From DAOTTX01 sp034437515 (lineage in GTDB: Bacteria > Chloroflexota > Anaerolineae > Aggregatilineales > Phototrophicaceae), in contig DAOTTX010000363.1 in assembly GCA_034437515.1 (NCBI GenBank), positions 1 through 64,000 of the forward strand: 64,000 bases of DNA, read 5' to 3'. Shown here piece after piece: positions 7,866 through 17,233 of the stretch (the stretch's first letter is position 1; each line of letters opens with the position of its first letter). The notes under the pieces are model-generated. The model did not search any database and had not been told where the DNA came from. It saw only the letters and a list, made by a program, of their open reading frames with translations. The translations under genes and the position numbers were made by a program.

Positions 7866-8849
7866 ATGATGAGCAAAAAAATACGCTGGGGTGTGCTCAG
7901 CACTGCTAATATCGGACGTAAGCGAGTGATTCCGGCGATCCAGGCATCGTCAAACGGTGAAGTGTTCGCCGTTGCCAGTCGAGATGCCGACCGTGCGCGG
8001 GATTTTGCCGACTCGCTCGACATCCCGACGGCCTACGGCGATTACGCATCGCTCATTGCCGACCCGGATGTGGACGCGATTTATAACCCGCTGCCGAACA
8101 GCCAGCACGCCGAATGGAGCATCCGCTGTGCGCAGGCCGGTAAACCGACTCTGTGCGAGAAGCCGCTCGCTCGTAATGCTGAGGAAGCGCAGCAAATGGT
8201 CGATGCATTCGCCGAGCATGGTGTGCTATTTGCGGAGGCGTTCATGTATCGCTTCCACCCGCAGACGCAGCGCGTCAAGACCATGCTCGATGACGGCGCG
8301 ATCGGAGAACTGCATACGATTGATGCGACATTTACGTTTTCGTTGCGTGATGAAAGTAATATCCGCTTGAGCCGGGAACTCGCGGGTGGCTCGGTCATGG
8401 ATGTAGGCTGCTACTGCATCAACATGATGCGCTTGATGACCGGCGAGGAACCGCAGCACGGCGAGGCCGTGATGGAGGTCGGCCCTTCAACGGGCGTCGA
8501 TGAACGTCTAGCGGGGGTGCTACAATTTCCAGCCGGGGTGATCGGTCATTTTGATAGCAGTCTGCGCAGTTACCGGACGCATCGTTACGAATTGCGCGGT
8601 TCCGGTGGACGAATCGTCGTTGATGAGGGGTTTGTGATGGATTCATCAAAGCCGACCGTAATCCGGCATTGGCATGGAACGGACTTTTATGGTGAAGTAC
8701 GCATCCCACCTGCCGATCATTATCAACTGATGGTGGAAGATTTCGCCGATGCGCTGCTCAATGACCGTGCGCCGCGCTTCTCACCCGCCGACGCGGTCGC
8801 CAATATGCGTGTGATTGACCTGCTGCTTGGTGAACTCAAATATCAGTAA
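7866..8849 (+). CDS. Gfo/Idh/MocA-family NAD(P)-dependent oxidoreductase
   Basis: 327 residues with an N-terminal Rossmann fold (LSTANIGRKRVIPAI, residues 9-23, then an acidic-to-Ser strand end AVASRD) and the hallmark CEKPLARNAEEA near residue 100, whose Lys takes part in catalysis in this family. The C-terminal alpha/beta domain carries GGSVMDVGCYCINMMR, which matches sugar dehydrogenases such as glucose-fructose oxidoreductase or D-xylose 1-dehydrogenase relatives. The substrate is probably a sugar or inositol, but cannot be told. Two adjacent ATGs (7866, 7869) follow GGAG; the second has the better spacing. It precedes glgB on the same strand by 120 bp without an obvious promoter in between. 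Confidence 0.88.
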   Translation: MMSKKIRWGVLSTANIGRKRVIPAIQASSNGEVFAVASRDADRARDFADSLDIPTAYGDYASLIADPDVDAIYNPLPNSQHAEWSIRCAQAGKPTLCEKPLARNAEEAQQMVDAFAEHGVLFAEAFMYRFHPQTQRVKTMLDDGAIGELHTIDATFTFSLRDESNIRLSRELAGGSVMDVGCYCINMMRLMTGEEPQHGEAVMEVGPSTGVDERLAGVLQFPAGVIGHFDSSLRSYRTHRYELRGSGGRIVVDEGFVMDSSKPTVIRHWHGTDFYGEVRIPPADHYQLMVEDFADALLNDRAPRFSPADAVANMRVIDLLLGELKYQ

Positions 8850-8969
8850 CAGGGCAATGACCGGGTGTTCCATAATTGCCTTTGATGATTGCAGCGACCC
8901 GCGTTAAGATTAACCTCATTACGACGGAGTATCATATTTGTAGTACGCCGAACGAGCAAGGTTCTAAAG

Positions 8970-11162
8970 ATGACAACTAAAATTCATACTGATGCAATCA
9001 ACGCACTGGCTTACGGACATCACGGTGCACCGTTTGAAGTGCTTGGCCCCCATGCCGAGGGTAAAAATAAGGTCGCCATTCGGACGATGCGCCCTGATGC
9101 CAGCAAAGTTTACGTGGTAGAGCGGGCGACGGAAAACCGTACCGCGATGATTAAAATCCGCGATCAAGGGATTTTTGAGGCGGTGTTGCCCGGTGACCCA
9201 GAGAAGATCGACTATTATTTCGAGGTCGAATACACAGACGGCAGCACGCAGGTGGTCGAAGACCCCTATCGCTTTGACACGCTGATGACCGAACTTGAAC
9301 TTCACCTGTTTGGGGAAGGGCGCTACCGAGAAAGCTATGAGAAGTTTGGTGCGCACGCCTGTGAGGTCGATGGTGTTACAGGTGTGCATTTCGTCGTGTG
9401 GGCACCCAACGCGCTGCGTGTCAGCGTTGTCGGGGATTTCAACCAATGGGACGAACGCCAGAATCCGATGCGGCGCTGCAACGAAGGCGGTGTATGGGAG
9501 TTATTCATCCCCGACCTGGGTGTCGGTACCGTCTATAAGTTTCATATCCGCTCACAGCATATGGGTTACGAGGCGATGAAATCTGACCCGTATGCCTTCA
9601 GTGCTGAACTGCGACCTAATAACGGTTCTGTCGTCGCTGACCTGACGACTTACGAATGGAACGACGACGAGTGGATGGAAAGCCGGGCACAAAAAGACAC
9701 CCTCGCGGAACCGATGGTCACCTATGAGGTGCATCTTGGTTCGTGGCGGCGCAACGGCGACGACGAATGGTTGACCTACCGCGAACTGGCGGATCAATTG
9801 GTCAGCTACGTCAAAGAGATGAATTACACACACATCGAGTTGATGCCCGTCGCGGAACACCCGTTTGATGGCTCGTGGGGCTATCAGGTGACGGGTTACT
9901 ATGCGCCGACCAGTCGTTACGGCTCACCGCAGGACTTTATGTACTTCGTCGATAAATGTCATCAGGCCGGGATCGGCGTCATTCTCGATTGGGTGCCGGC
10001 ACATTTCCCCAAAGATGGCTGGGCGCTGAGTTACTTTGACGGTACACATCTCTACAGCCACAGCGACTCACGGCAGGGGGAACACCCCGATTGGGGTACC
10101 TACATCTTCAATTATGGACGTAACGAGGTGCGCAACTTCCTGATCTCGAACGCGCTGTTCTGGCTGAATAAGTATCATATTGACGGCTTGCGTGTGGATG
10201 CGGTGTCCTCGATGTTGTACCTCAATTTTGGGCGTGAGGAAGGCGAATGGATCCCGAATGAGCACGGCGGTAACGAAAACCTCGATGCCATCGAGTTTAT
10301 GAAAGAGGCTAATGCCGTGCTCCATGCGGAACACCCCGGCGCGGTGACGATTGCCGAGGAGTCAACCTCATGGCCGATGGTGTCTCGTCCGGTTTATATC
10401 GGCGGTTTGGGCTTTACGCTCAAGTGGAACATGGGCTGGATGCACGATACGCTCAAATATATGCAGAAGGATTCGGTTTACCGGCGCTATCATCACAACC
10501 AATTGACGTTCTCGCTGATGTATGCCTTTAGTGAAAACTTCGTACTCGCGCTTTCTCATGACGAAGTGGTCCACGGTAAAGGGTCGATCATGAATAAAAT
10601 GTCGGGTGATTGGTGGCAGCAGTTCGCCACAAACCGCCTGTTGCATGGTTATCATATGACGCACCCCGGCAAAAAGCTCACCTTTATGGGGCAAGAGATC
10701 GGTCAGTGGCGGGAATGGAGCGAAGAACGCAGCCTTGATTGGCATTTGCTCGATGAGTCGCCCTATCACGGCAAATTGCAAACCTGGGTACGGGATATGA
10801 ACCGTCTCGTGCAAGAGGAAGCGTCGCTTTACGAACTCGACTTCACCGAAGAAGGCTTTCAGTGGATTGAGCCAAACGACGCCGACCGCAGCGTGTTTAG
10901 CTACATCCGTTATGCCAAGAACCAAGACGATTTCTTGATCTTCGTTGGCAACTTTACACCTGTACCACGCTATGATTATCGCCTGGGTGTGCCGAAAGCA
11001 GGCTTCTATCGTGAGGTACTCAACAGTGACTCCGAGCATTACGGGGGTAGCAATGTCGGCAATGACGGCGGTATCCACACCGATGATTACGGCTGGCACG
11101 GCTTCGACTACAGCCTGAGCCTGACGGTGCCGCCGTTAGGTTGCGTGATCTTAAAGTTCTAA
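8970..11162 (+). CDS. glgB: 1,4-alpha-glucan branching enzyme
   Basis: 730 residues, the usual size of GH13 branching enzymes, which cut alpha-1,4 glucan chains and re-attach them by alpha-1,6 bonds in glycogen synthesis. An N-terminal CBM48-like region (GVHFVVWAPNALRVSVVGDFN) precedes the catalytic barrel, with DWVPAHFPKDGW, the nucleophile region GLRVDAVSSMLY, the acid/base IAEESTSW and LSHDEVVHGKGS all intact. The ATG at 8970 is chosen because the product then begins with the usual short lead before HHGAPFEVLGPH; an upstream in-frame extension has no homology character. CrcB follows after 4 bp. No other glg gene is in the window. Confidence 0.96.
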   Translation: MTTKIHTDAINALAYGHHGAPFEVLGPHAEGKNKVAIRTMRPDASKVYVVERATENRTAMIKIRDQGIFEAVLPGDPEKIDYYFEVEYTDGSTQVVEDPYRFDTLMTELELHLFGEGRYRESYEKFGAHACEVDGVTGVHFVVWAPNALRVSVVGDFNQWDERQNPMRRCNEGGVWELFIPDLGVGTVYKFHIRSQHMGYEAMKSDPYAFSAELRPNNGSVVADLTTYEWNDDEWMESRAQKDTLAEPMVTYEVHLGSWRRNGDDEWLTYRELADQLVSYVKEMNYTHIELMPVAEHPFDGSWGYQVTGYYAPTSRYGSPQDFMYFVDKCHQAGIGVILDWVPAHFPKDGWALSYFDGTHLYSHSDSRQGEHPDWGTYIFNYGRNEVRNFLISNALFWLNKYHIDGLRVDAVSSMLYLNFGREEGEWIPNEHGGNENLDAIEFMKEANAVLHAEHPGAVTIAEESTSWPMVSRPVYIGGLGFTLKWNMGWMHDTLKYMQKDSVYRRYHHNQLTFSLMYAFSENFVLALSHDEVVHGKGSIMNKMSGDWWQQFATNRLLHGYHMTHPGKKLTFMGQEIGQWREWSEERSLDWHLLDESPYHGKLQTWVRDMNRLVQEEASLYELDFTEEGFQWIEPNDADRSVFSYIRYAKNQDDFLIFVGNFTPVPRYDYRLGVPKAGFYREVLNSDSEHYGGSNVGNDGGIHTDDYGWHGFDYSLSLTVPPLGCVILKF

Positions 11163-11166
11163 CTGC

Positions 11167-11553
11167 ATGGGATTGATCTTCGTTGCAGCAGGAGGCGCGT
11201 TAGGGGCGGTGACGCGCTACTTGCTAGCGACTTACATCACGACCTGGTTTGCGCGTGCCTTTGCGGTCAGCTTGCCGTATGGGACAGCATTCGTCAACGT
11301 GACCGGGTCTTTTTTACTGGCGCTGTTCCTCGCCTGGGAGGGGGAGCGCCTGCATCTATCGCCTAACATCAAGTTGATGGTCGGTACCGGCTTCTTCGGT
11401 GCATACACGACGTTTTCCACCTATGCCAACGAAAGCATCACGTTGATTGACAGCCAAAACTGGACGGTCGCGCTGGGCTACATCCTCGTGACGAATGTGT
11501 TGTGTCTGGGTGGGGTGGTGCTAGGGCTGCTCTGCTGGCAGGTACTAAAATGA
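11167..11553 (+). CDS. crcB: Fluoride exporter CrcB/Fluc
   Basis: A 128-residue protein with four membrane helices that works as a dual-topology dimer channel expelling fluoride. The family signatures GGALGAVTRYLL (residues 9-20), GTAFVNVTGSFLLALF and GTGFFGAYTTFSTYANE are present, including the Asn lining the pore and the Phe box. It begins 4 bp after glgB, probably as a passenger of the same transcript; no fluoride riboswitch was recognised upstream. A single full-length copy implies a homodimer. Confidence 0.93.
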   Translation: MGLIFVAAGGALGAVTRYLLATYITTWFARAFAVSLPYGTAFVNVTGSFLLALFLAWEGERLHLSPNIKLMVGTGFFGAYTTFSTYANESITLIDSQNWTVALGYILVTNVLCLGGVVLGLLCWQVLK

Positions 11554-11609
11554 AAATAGGTCAGTCTCGGTTTGAGGCGGACCCATGTCGATTACTTCTA
11601 TCTTTACCA

Positions 11610-11768
11610 TCACCCGAGTAGCCAGCGTAACCAACCGTTATTCTGGACGAAGTCTTGTTTCTCCAGCCAGGCATCCAGGCCGAGGATGCGTCCCGCACCA
11701 AAGGCACCGAGGGCGAACAAGAGCACCGCGTAGATCAGGTGGTCATCGACGACCCAATAGTAGACGGG
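11610..11768 (-). pseudogene. 3' remnant of a DoxX/DoxD-like membrane protein gene
   Basis: On the minus strand a frame ending at a TGA (11612-11610) encodes VVDDHLIYAVLLFALGAF, then GAGRILGLDAWLEK and a short tail WLRWLLG. This is the last transmembrane helix and GLD motif typical of DoxX/TQO-small-subunit proteins. The similarity begins abruptly at about 11768 and no start codon or upstream part is present, so the gene has lost its 5' two thirds. It lies between crcB (opposite strand) and the OpuC-like cluster. Confidence 0.6.
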
Positions 11769-11900
11769 CAAGATAAGAATGCAGTTTCCGCCCCTTATCC
11801 TGTCTGACCTGTGGTTGGCTGGCTGCGCCGCGAGACGGGGGTGAGGGGGTAAAAGCGACTATGCAAACTCAGCTCGTTCTCGAAGTAGCGTGAATCAAAA

Positions 11901-11926
11901 CGGGGATGCAGTGGATCGCATCCCCG
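11901..11926. terminator. Terminator at the end of the OpuC-like operon
   Basis: A perfect 9-bp stem CGGGGATGC/GCATCCCCG with an 8-base loop. On the minus strand it follows the last permease gene and is succeeded by CGTTTTGATT; on the plus strand by TTGCTCTTTTT. It can therefore act in both directions. Confidence 0.75.
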
Positions 11927-11948
11927 TTGCTCTTTTTCAAAAGTCGGA

Positions 11949-13979
11949 TTACTGCTCGATCTGCAAGCCCTTCGGCGTGATGACAAACTCGACACGACCA
12001 AGTACGTAGTCGATCAAGATCGCCAGCAGTGCCGCTGGTAGCGCACCGAGGAACACCAGCGGGTCCACGCGGGAACTCAACCCACCGACGATGGGCGTGC
12101 CCAGGCCGCCAGAGGCCACGTAAGCGCCTAGCGCCGCCGTACCAACGTTAATCACCATGCTGGTGCGGATGCCCGCCATGATGATGCGGCTGGCGATGGG
12201 TAGCTCGATCTGAAACAAGATTTGTGTGGGTGTAAGTCCCATACCTTTTGCCGCGTCGATGATCGACGCGGGGACGCCATCTAAGCCGACGATGGTATTG
12301 CGCACCACCGGCAGCAACCCGTAGAGGATCAGCGCGATAATTGCCGGCCAGAAGCCCAATCCGATGATCGGGAACATGATCGCCACAATTGCCAGGGTGG
12401 GGATGGTCTGCCCACTGTTAACGATGTTATTCACCAAGGGCAGAAACTCGGTAAATTCCTCACGAGTGACCAGAATGCCGATAATCAATCCTAGCGGGAT
12501 GGTAATTAGCGATGAGACGATCACCAGTTCGAGATGTTCACCCACGAACTGGATCACCGAACCGGACGCCGCCAATAAGCGTGCATCCTCAGGAAAAATG
12601 TTTTGCAGCACAAAGTCCCAGAAGGGGCGGTGACCGAACAACGACCAAAAGACCAGAAAGACGCCAACCACACGCGACAGCGGACGGATCAATTTTTCGT
12701 CGCTATTGCGGAAGTAGAAAGCCATCCCGAATTCAAAGATGGCGAACAAGACCAAGAACCAGAACAGTGCCAGGCCTGTGTCAACTTGTTCGATGTTGAT
12801 GATGCGTCCACCCAGGTCAAGGTTGGCTGTGGGCAACCACAGATGCGGCCCAAGCTGCGCTCGCGGGAAGTAGCGTTCGAGTGAGTTTTCCATCAAGTCG
12901 ATGATGCGGCTTTCGCGCCCGCCATCGGTCGGGGTGACCTCGAACCGTGTCACCGGGATTTCGGAGATTTGCTTGACGGTCTGCACGTTCTCGAAGAGAA
13001 TGCGTAACGCGCTTGTATCGATGTCTTCCGGGTCTTCGACCAGATCAACAATTTCATCAAGGTTCAGTTGATCGGCGTTCTCGATGTTAAATTCTTCGGT
13101 GAGCAGTGGATCAACAATTTCCTCAATGTTAATCGAGGACTCTTCGCCTTCCTCGACTTGCGCTTGTTCTGCGGCGTAGGCCTCACGATAGGCGCTGACA
13201 AAGCCTCTGACATCCACTTCCGGCGGCCCGATGCGGCTGACGATCTCATCAGCATCAGCTTCTCCCGGTAGCAGGACGTCCACCCGGACAAACTGAGCGA
13301 TTATAACATCATTTGTGGCGGTGCGAATGTTGTTGTTATTTTCCGCAATCGCTTCAGCGTTGGCGTTTTCACTCAGCAGCATCAAGAATGTGCGCGGCGC
13401 GGTCTGCGCGATATTTTCCACCACGCTGACGCTGGAAAAAAGATCAGGGAAAGTAGCCGGATTCGTTTCCGCGTTAAGTTCGATGATTAACGCCGGGATG
13501 TCAACCGATTCGACCGACAGTGTCTCCCCGAAGCGCTCGATGAAGGCATCGATATCGGCGTCGGTGTCGATAGTCGCCAGAATACGATTAGGCTCGGTGT
13601 AGCTAATCGAGTCGATGTCGTCGAATTCATCGTCGGATTGCAGTAGATCGACAAATTCTTCGGGGTTTACGTCAGAAAATCGTAAGTCATCACCTTCACC
13701 GAAGAAGTAGGGTTCGACCACCGTGTTCAAGACAATCGGTATCTCGTCCTCTGCACTGACCTGTGTTAGCTCAACATCCGGCGCGAGATTAACCACGTCT
13801 TTTGTCGAAAATTCGGTGGTTTCCATCCAGAAGAAAAAGGCCGCCACCAACAGCCAGATAATCCCGGCGAACGGGATGACTGGCCCGATATTTTTACTGA
13901 GGCGGCTAGCCGCATCGTCAATTTGACTGAGCGTATCTTGTTCGATGTCGTCTTGCTTGTCTTCAATATCCGCACTCAT
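11949..13979 (-). CDS. OpuC/ProW-type ABC permease with large acidic N-terminal ectodomain
   Basis: The C-terminal ~200 residues (480-660) are a standard compatible-solute permease domain: IVSSLITIPLGLIIG, SGQTIPTLAIVAI, the EAA-like coupling region GLLPVVRNTIVGLDGVP and AAKGMGLTPTQILFQIELP. What is unusual is the N-terminus. After one helix (residues 34-52) comes about 350 residues without membrane segments, strongly acidic and rich in Asp/Glu/Asn, probably outside the membrane, then two more helices (401-421, 436-450). Usual OpuCB proteins are about 220 residues; this one is 676. Its ATG overlaps the ATPase stop by 4 bp. With the ATPase, second permease and binding protein it should import betaine-, choline- or carnitine-like solutes. 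The role of the ectodomain is unknown. Confidence 0.85.
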   Translation of the reverse strand: MSADIEDKQDDIEQDTLSQIDDAASRLSKNIGPVIPFAGIIWLLVAAFFFWMETTEFSTKDVVNLAPDVELTQVSAEDEIPIVLNTVVEPYFFGEGDDLRFSDVNPEEFVDLLQSDDEFDDIDSISYTEPNRILATIDTDADIDAFIERFGETLSVESVDIPALIIELNAETNPATFPDLFSSVSVVENIAQTAPRTFLMLLSENANAEAIAENNNNIRTATNDVIIAQFVRVDVLLPGEADADEIVSRIGPPEVDVRGFVSAYREAYAAEQAQVEEGEESSINIEEIVDPLLTEEFNIENADQLNLDEIVDLVEDPEDIDTSALRILFENVQTVKQISEIPVTRFEVTPTDGGRESRIIDLMENSLERYFPRAQLGPHLWLPTANLDLGGRIINIEQVDTGLALFWFLVLFAIFEFGMAFYFRNSDEKLIRPLSRVVGVFLVFWSLFGHRPFWDFVLQNIFPEDARLLAASGSVIQFVGEHLELVIVSSLITIPLGLIIGILVTREEFTEFLPLVNNIVNSGQTIPTLAIVAIMFPIIGLGFWPAIIALILYGLLPVVRNTIVGLDGVPASIIDAAKGMGLTPTQILFQIELPIASRIIMAGIRTSMVINVGTAALGAYVASGGLGTPIVGGLSSRVDPLVFLGALPAALLAILIDYVLGRVEFVITPKGLQIEQ

Positions 13980-15148
13980 GAAGTCGTACGCTCCCGTTCT
14001 TCGGCTGCGTTTTGTTCTTCATATGCTTCGGCAAGTACCCGATCTTCGTTTTCGATCAGTGCTTGGAGTTGCTGCAAGGTGATGCTGCCCTTAAGCCGCC
14101 CGTGATTATCGACGACAGGTGTGACGCGGAACCCGCGTGCGACCATCGCGCTCAACGCTTCACGGGCGGTGGCAGTTTCACGCACGGCAATGTCTACCCA
14201 GTCGGATTCGTTCATCGCTTCCAACAGAGAAGTTGATGATTCGGCGGCCTGCTTGTCTACCCAGCCTTTGAGCAAACCCGTGCCTTGATCTACCACGAAC
14301 GCCGAGCGTACACCAAGGCGTTTGATCTCACTGAGGGCTTCTTTAACGCCTTCTTCCATGTAGACACTCGGCGGTTCGCGCTCCATCAATTCATAGACGT
14401 GCATCAGGCCGAGGCGCTTCAATTGACGATCCGTACCGACAAAATCACGCACAAATTTATTGCGTGGGTAAGCCAGGATAGTATCGGGGGTGTCAAACTG
14501 CACCATTTCACCGGCCTTCAAGATGGCGATACGGTCGCCCATTTTAATTGCTTCGTCGATGTCATGCGTGACGAAGACGATGGTTTTGCCCACGCGCTCC
14601 TGAATTTGCAGGAACTCATCCTGCAAGATTTCACGGGTGATGGGGTCAATCGCGCCGAACGGTTCGTCCATTAGCATGATGGGCGGGTCTGCACCCAACG
14701 CACGCGCCACACCGACGCGCTGTTGCTGCCCACCTGACATCTGACGCGGGTAGGTATCCCGGTAGAGGTCGGGGTCAAGGCCGACGAGATTGAGTAGCTC
14801 ATCCACCCGGCGGCGGATGCGATCTTCTTCCCACTTGAGCAGGCGCGGCACGATGGCGATATTCTGCAACACCGTCATATGGGGGAACAGACCGATCTGT
14901 TGGATGGCATAGCCGATCTTGCGGCGCAGTTCCTCGACGGGCATTTCCGCGTTGTCACGACCTTCGATCAAAATCTGTCCGCTGGAAATTGAGATCAGAC
15001 GGTTAATCATACGCATCGAGGTGGTTTTACCACACCCTGACGGGCCGATCAAAACGGTGATCTCACCTTCCGGCAAGAACAGGTTGAGTTCGTTTACCGC
15101 ACGGAAGCCGTTGGGATATTCTTTAACGACTTGTTGAAATTCGATCAT
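13976..15148 (-). CDS. Compatible-solute ABC transporter ATPase with CBS domains (OpuCA-like)
   Basis: 390 residues. The nucleotide-binding domain has GPSGCGKTTSMRMIN (Walker A), a Q-loop YAIQQIGLFPHM, signature MSGGQQQRVGVARAL, Walker B IMLMDEPFGAIDP and FVTHDIDEAI. MRMINRL after Walker A and the AIDPITR form are specific to the glycine betaine/choline branch. Residues ~265-375 hold a tandem CBS pair, which in OpuA senses ionic strength or cyclic di-AMP. It is followed by a short acidic tail. It lies between the two permease genes, 39 bp after the first and overlapping the second by 4 bp, so all three are translated together. Confidence 0.92.
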   Translation of the reverse strand: MIEFQQVVKEYPNGFRAVNELNLFLPEGEITVLIGPSGCGKTTSMRMINRLISISSGQILIEGRDNAEMPVEELRRKIGYAIQQIGLFPHMTVLQNIAIVPRLLKWEEDRIRRRVDELLNLVGLDPDLYRDTYPRQMSGGQQQRVGVARALGADPPIMLMDEPFGAIDPITREILQDEFLQIQERVGKTIVFVTHDIDEAIKMGDRIAILKAGEMVQFDTPDTILAYPRNKFVRDFVGTDRQLKRLGLMHVYELMEREPPSVYMEEGVKEALSEIKRLGVRSAFVVDQGTGLLKGWVDKQAAESSTSLLEAMNESDWVDIAVRETATAREALSAMVARGFRVTPVVDNHGRLKGSITLQQLQALIENEDRVLAEAYEEQNAAEERERTTS

Positions 15149-15187
15149 CCCTGTTTCCCTTCATAGTTAGCCAACGAAGTTAGTTTT

Positions 15188-17233
15188 TTATACATCCCGG
15201 ACGTACTTGATGCCCGGTGAGGTCAGTGTGTTTTCGATCAGGCGGAGCAGAATATCGAGCAGCGCCGCCAGGAAGATTGCCGGGATCGCGCCGAGCAAGA
15301 TCAGGTCAATTGACGTATTAGTGATGCCTTGCAGCACCAGGTCACCTAACCCGCCCGCGCCGATGACGGTGGCAATGGTGCCGATGCCGACCAGCGCGAC
15401 CGCCGCGTTGCGGATCCCCGCCATAATCACCGGGAATGCCAGCGGGAGTTCAATACGGAAGAAGATTTGCGTCGGGGCCATCCCCATGCCGCGCCCGGAG
15501 TCGATGATGGCGGGGTCTACGTTGTTCAACCCGGCGTAGGTATTGCGAACCAACGGCAGCAGTGAATACAACGTCAGCGCGATGAGTGCCGGGGCCACGC
15601 CGATACCGGAGACGCCCAGGTCACGCATGGTGGTGACGGCGACGTTATCGACACCATCGAGGTAGAATATCGATGCTTCCACCAGGATGTAGACGAGGAT
15701 AATCGCAAACGCCAGCACCGCGCCCAACTGCATCAAAAAGCGCGGCAGGTTCAAGCGTGTATTGCCGACATCGATGCGGAAACGTTCTTCCTTGAATATC
15801 TTAATTCGGCTCTGTGCCAGCCACAACACGGCAGGGATAACCACTGCCGGGAGAAATAGAATGCGCGCATAGGCCAGTTCCGGCTCGGTCAACGCGAGGA
15901 AGACGATACGGAACAGGAAACTGACGAACGACACCGTGAACAGTGCCAACGGCAATGATAGCGCAATTGCCGCGATGATGAGCAGGGTGTTTTGGAGGGC
16001 GTCGCGTGCGCTGACCGCTGCCTCATTACGTGCGGACATGCTCCGGAACCAACGCTGAATGCCGCCGAAAATCAGCAGGAAAACAACCGCAATAGCCAGG
16101 AGGATGAAGAAGATTTCCAGGATGCCAAGCCCCGTGCTGAGTTCGCTTGCGGCGGCCTCTTCTGCGCTGACCATTTCCACGCCGAAAAACTCCGCACCGA
16201 TAAAGAGTTGGTCACCGAAGATCGCCAGCGGTTCCAGCAGCAGGCCGAACAGCGCCAGTGAGGGGATGGTCTGGATGATGCCGACCGCGTATAGGATTAC
16301 CGGGGCGACCCGTTCATCACGCGAGGCCCACAATCCCAGGCTGATGCCGACGATACAGCCGACGATAATCGAAATAGAGACGAACGTGATATGTTCGATA
16401 AAGCGATTACCAAGCTGAGAGCCATTATTTTCTAGCTCGATCATAATGGAATAGTTATCGAACGTCCCTGTGAAGAACATCACAGCGATAATAGCCACGC
16501 CCGTCCAGGCGACCAGATTTAAACTGATTCCGTCGACTTCGGCTTTACGCAAGTCAGAAAGGGCGGCAAACAAGATAATGTAGCCAGCCAACAGCCCTAA
16601 CGCGATTGCCGCTGAGGGCAGCAAGCGCGGCGCACGGGCGAGGACCCCCGCATCGACTGACTGTACGTAGATCTCGACCTCTTCGTTTTCAGGGCTGATC
16701 TCGAAAATCCATCGACCGGGCTGTGGGTCGTTAATCCTGTAGAGCAAATTCCCTTCGCTGGCCCGGTCGAAGGCCGCTTCATTTTCTTCGAGCGCTTCCG
16801 GGTCTCGCAATTCACCCGTATTCGGATTCGTTCTTGGTGGCTGGAGCACGGTCGTCAAAATGTTTGCAGGGTAAGTCTGATTATAGACGAGGAATCGTAA
16901 TTCGGCGGTTTCTTGCTCGACCAGAATGGCGTTCTCACCCGGTTCCAGCAACACCGGTTCCAGCAACACCGGTTCCGATGGGAAGTACGTTTCGACGTTG
17001 TCAAGCAAATCCTGCCCGAAATTAGAGGGCAGCATTAATGAGAGAATCAATATTAAATTGCCCACTAAAGCCAGCATCCAACCGCGAGACAGGTAATCTT
17101 TACGGAAGGCCAGCGCAAATGGGAGCAAGGCCAGCGCGAATAATATCAGGGCGCGTAAATCACCCTCGAATTCAAGTAAGTTGACCGACAAACCCGATGC
17201 GATGCGATTTGGTCTGAGTTCCACGATGGGCAA
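15188..17233 (-). CDS. OpuC-type ABC permease interrupted by a ~200-residue membrane insertion
   Basis: The first half of the permease domain (HITFVSISIIVGCIVGISLG to QTIPSLALFGLLLEP, residues ~281-335) and the second half (GVAPALIALTLYSLLPLVRN onward, residues ~545-670) are normally adjacent; here about 205 residues with four or five hydrophobic segments separate them. An N-terminal part adds about four helices and a beta-rich outside domain (residues ~75-200) that resembles small cell-surface beta sandwiches. The start is uncertain: the given TTG at 17233 is the first usual start codon, but the frame is open to 17293 and encodes another hydrophobic segment (IAIVGSLTAALGFFFL); an ATT at 17290 sits 8 bases after AGGGGG. 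The protein is 681 residues from TTG, about three times the family length. Partner of the downstream ATPase and second permease. Confidence 0.82.
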   Translation of the reverse strand: MPIVELRPNRIASGLSVNLLEFEGDLRALILFALALLPFALAFRKDYLSRGWMLALVGNLILILSLMLPSNFGQDLLDNVETYFPSEPVLLEPVLLEPGENAILVEQETAELRFLVYNQTYPANILTTVLQPPRTNPNTGELRDPEALEENEAAFDRASEGNLLYRINDPQPGRWIFEISPENEEVEIYVQSVDAGVLARAPRLLPSAAIALGLLAGYIILFAALSDLRKAEVDGISLNLVAWTGVAIIAVMFFTGTFDNYSIMIELENNGSQLGNRFIEHITFVSISIIVGCIVGISLGLWASRDERVAPVILYAVGIIQTIPSLALFGLLLEPLAIFGDQLFIGAEFFGVEMVSAEEAAASELSTGLGILEIFFILLAIAVVFLLIFGGIQRWFRSMSARNEAAVSARDALQNTLLIIAAIALSLPLALFTVSFVSFLFRIVFLALTEPELAYARILFLPAVVIPAVLWLAQSRIKIFKEERFRIDVGNTRLNLPRFLMQLGAVLAFAIILVYILVEASIFYLDGVDNVAVTTMRDLGVSGIGVAPALIALTLYSLLPLVRNTYAGLNNVDPAIIDSGRGMGMAPTQIFFRIELPLAFPVIMAGIRNAAVALVGIGTIATVIGAGGLGDLVLQGITNTSIDLILLGAIPAIFLAALLDILLRLIENTLTSPGIKYVRDV
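16941..16976. repeat. 15-bp tandem repeat inside the permease gene
   Basis: GGTTCCAGCAACACC occurs twice in tandem, followed by the first 6 bases of a third copy. On the coding strand it produces the duplicated pentapeptide VLLEP-VLLEP in the linker to the outside domain. The exact DNA identity suggests a recent slippage duplication. Confidence 0.9.

Noticed and set aside
11585..11776. Plus-strand ORF after crcB
   Set aside because: Arg/His-rich shadow of the DoxX remnant on the other strand.
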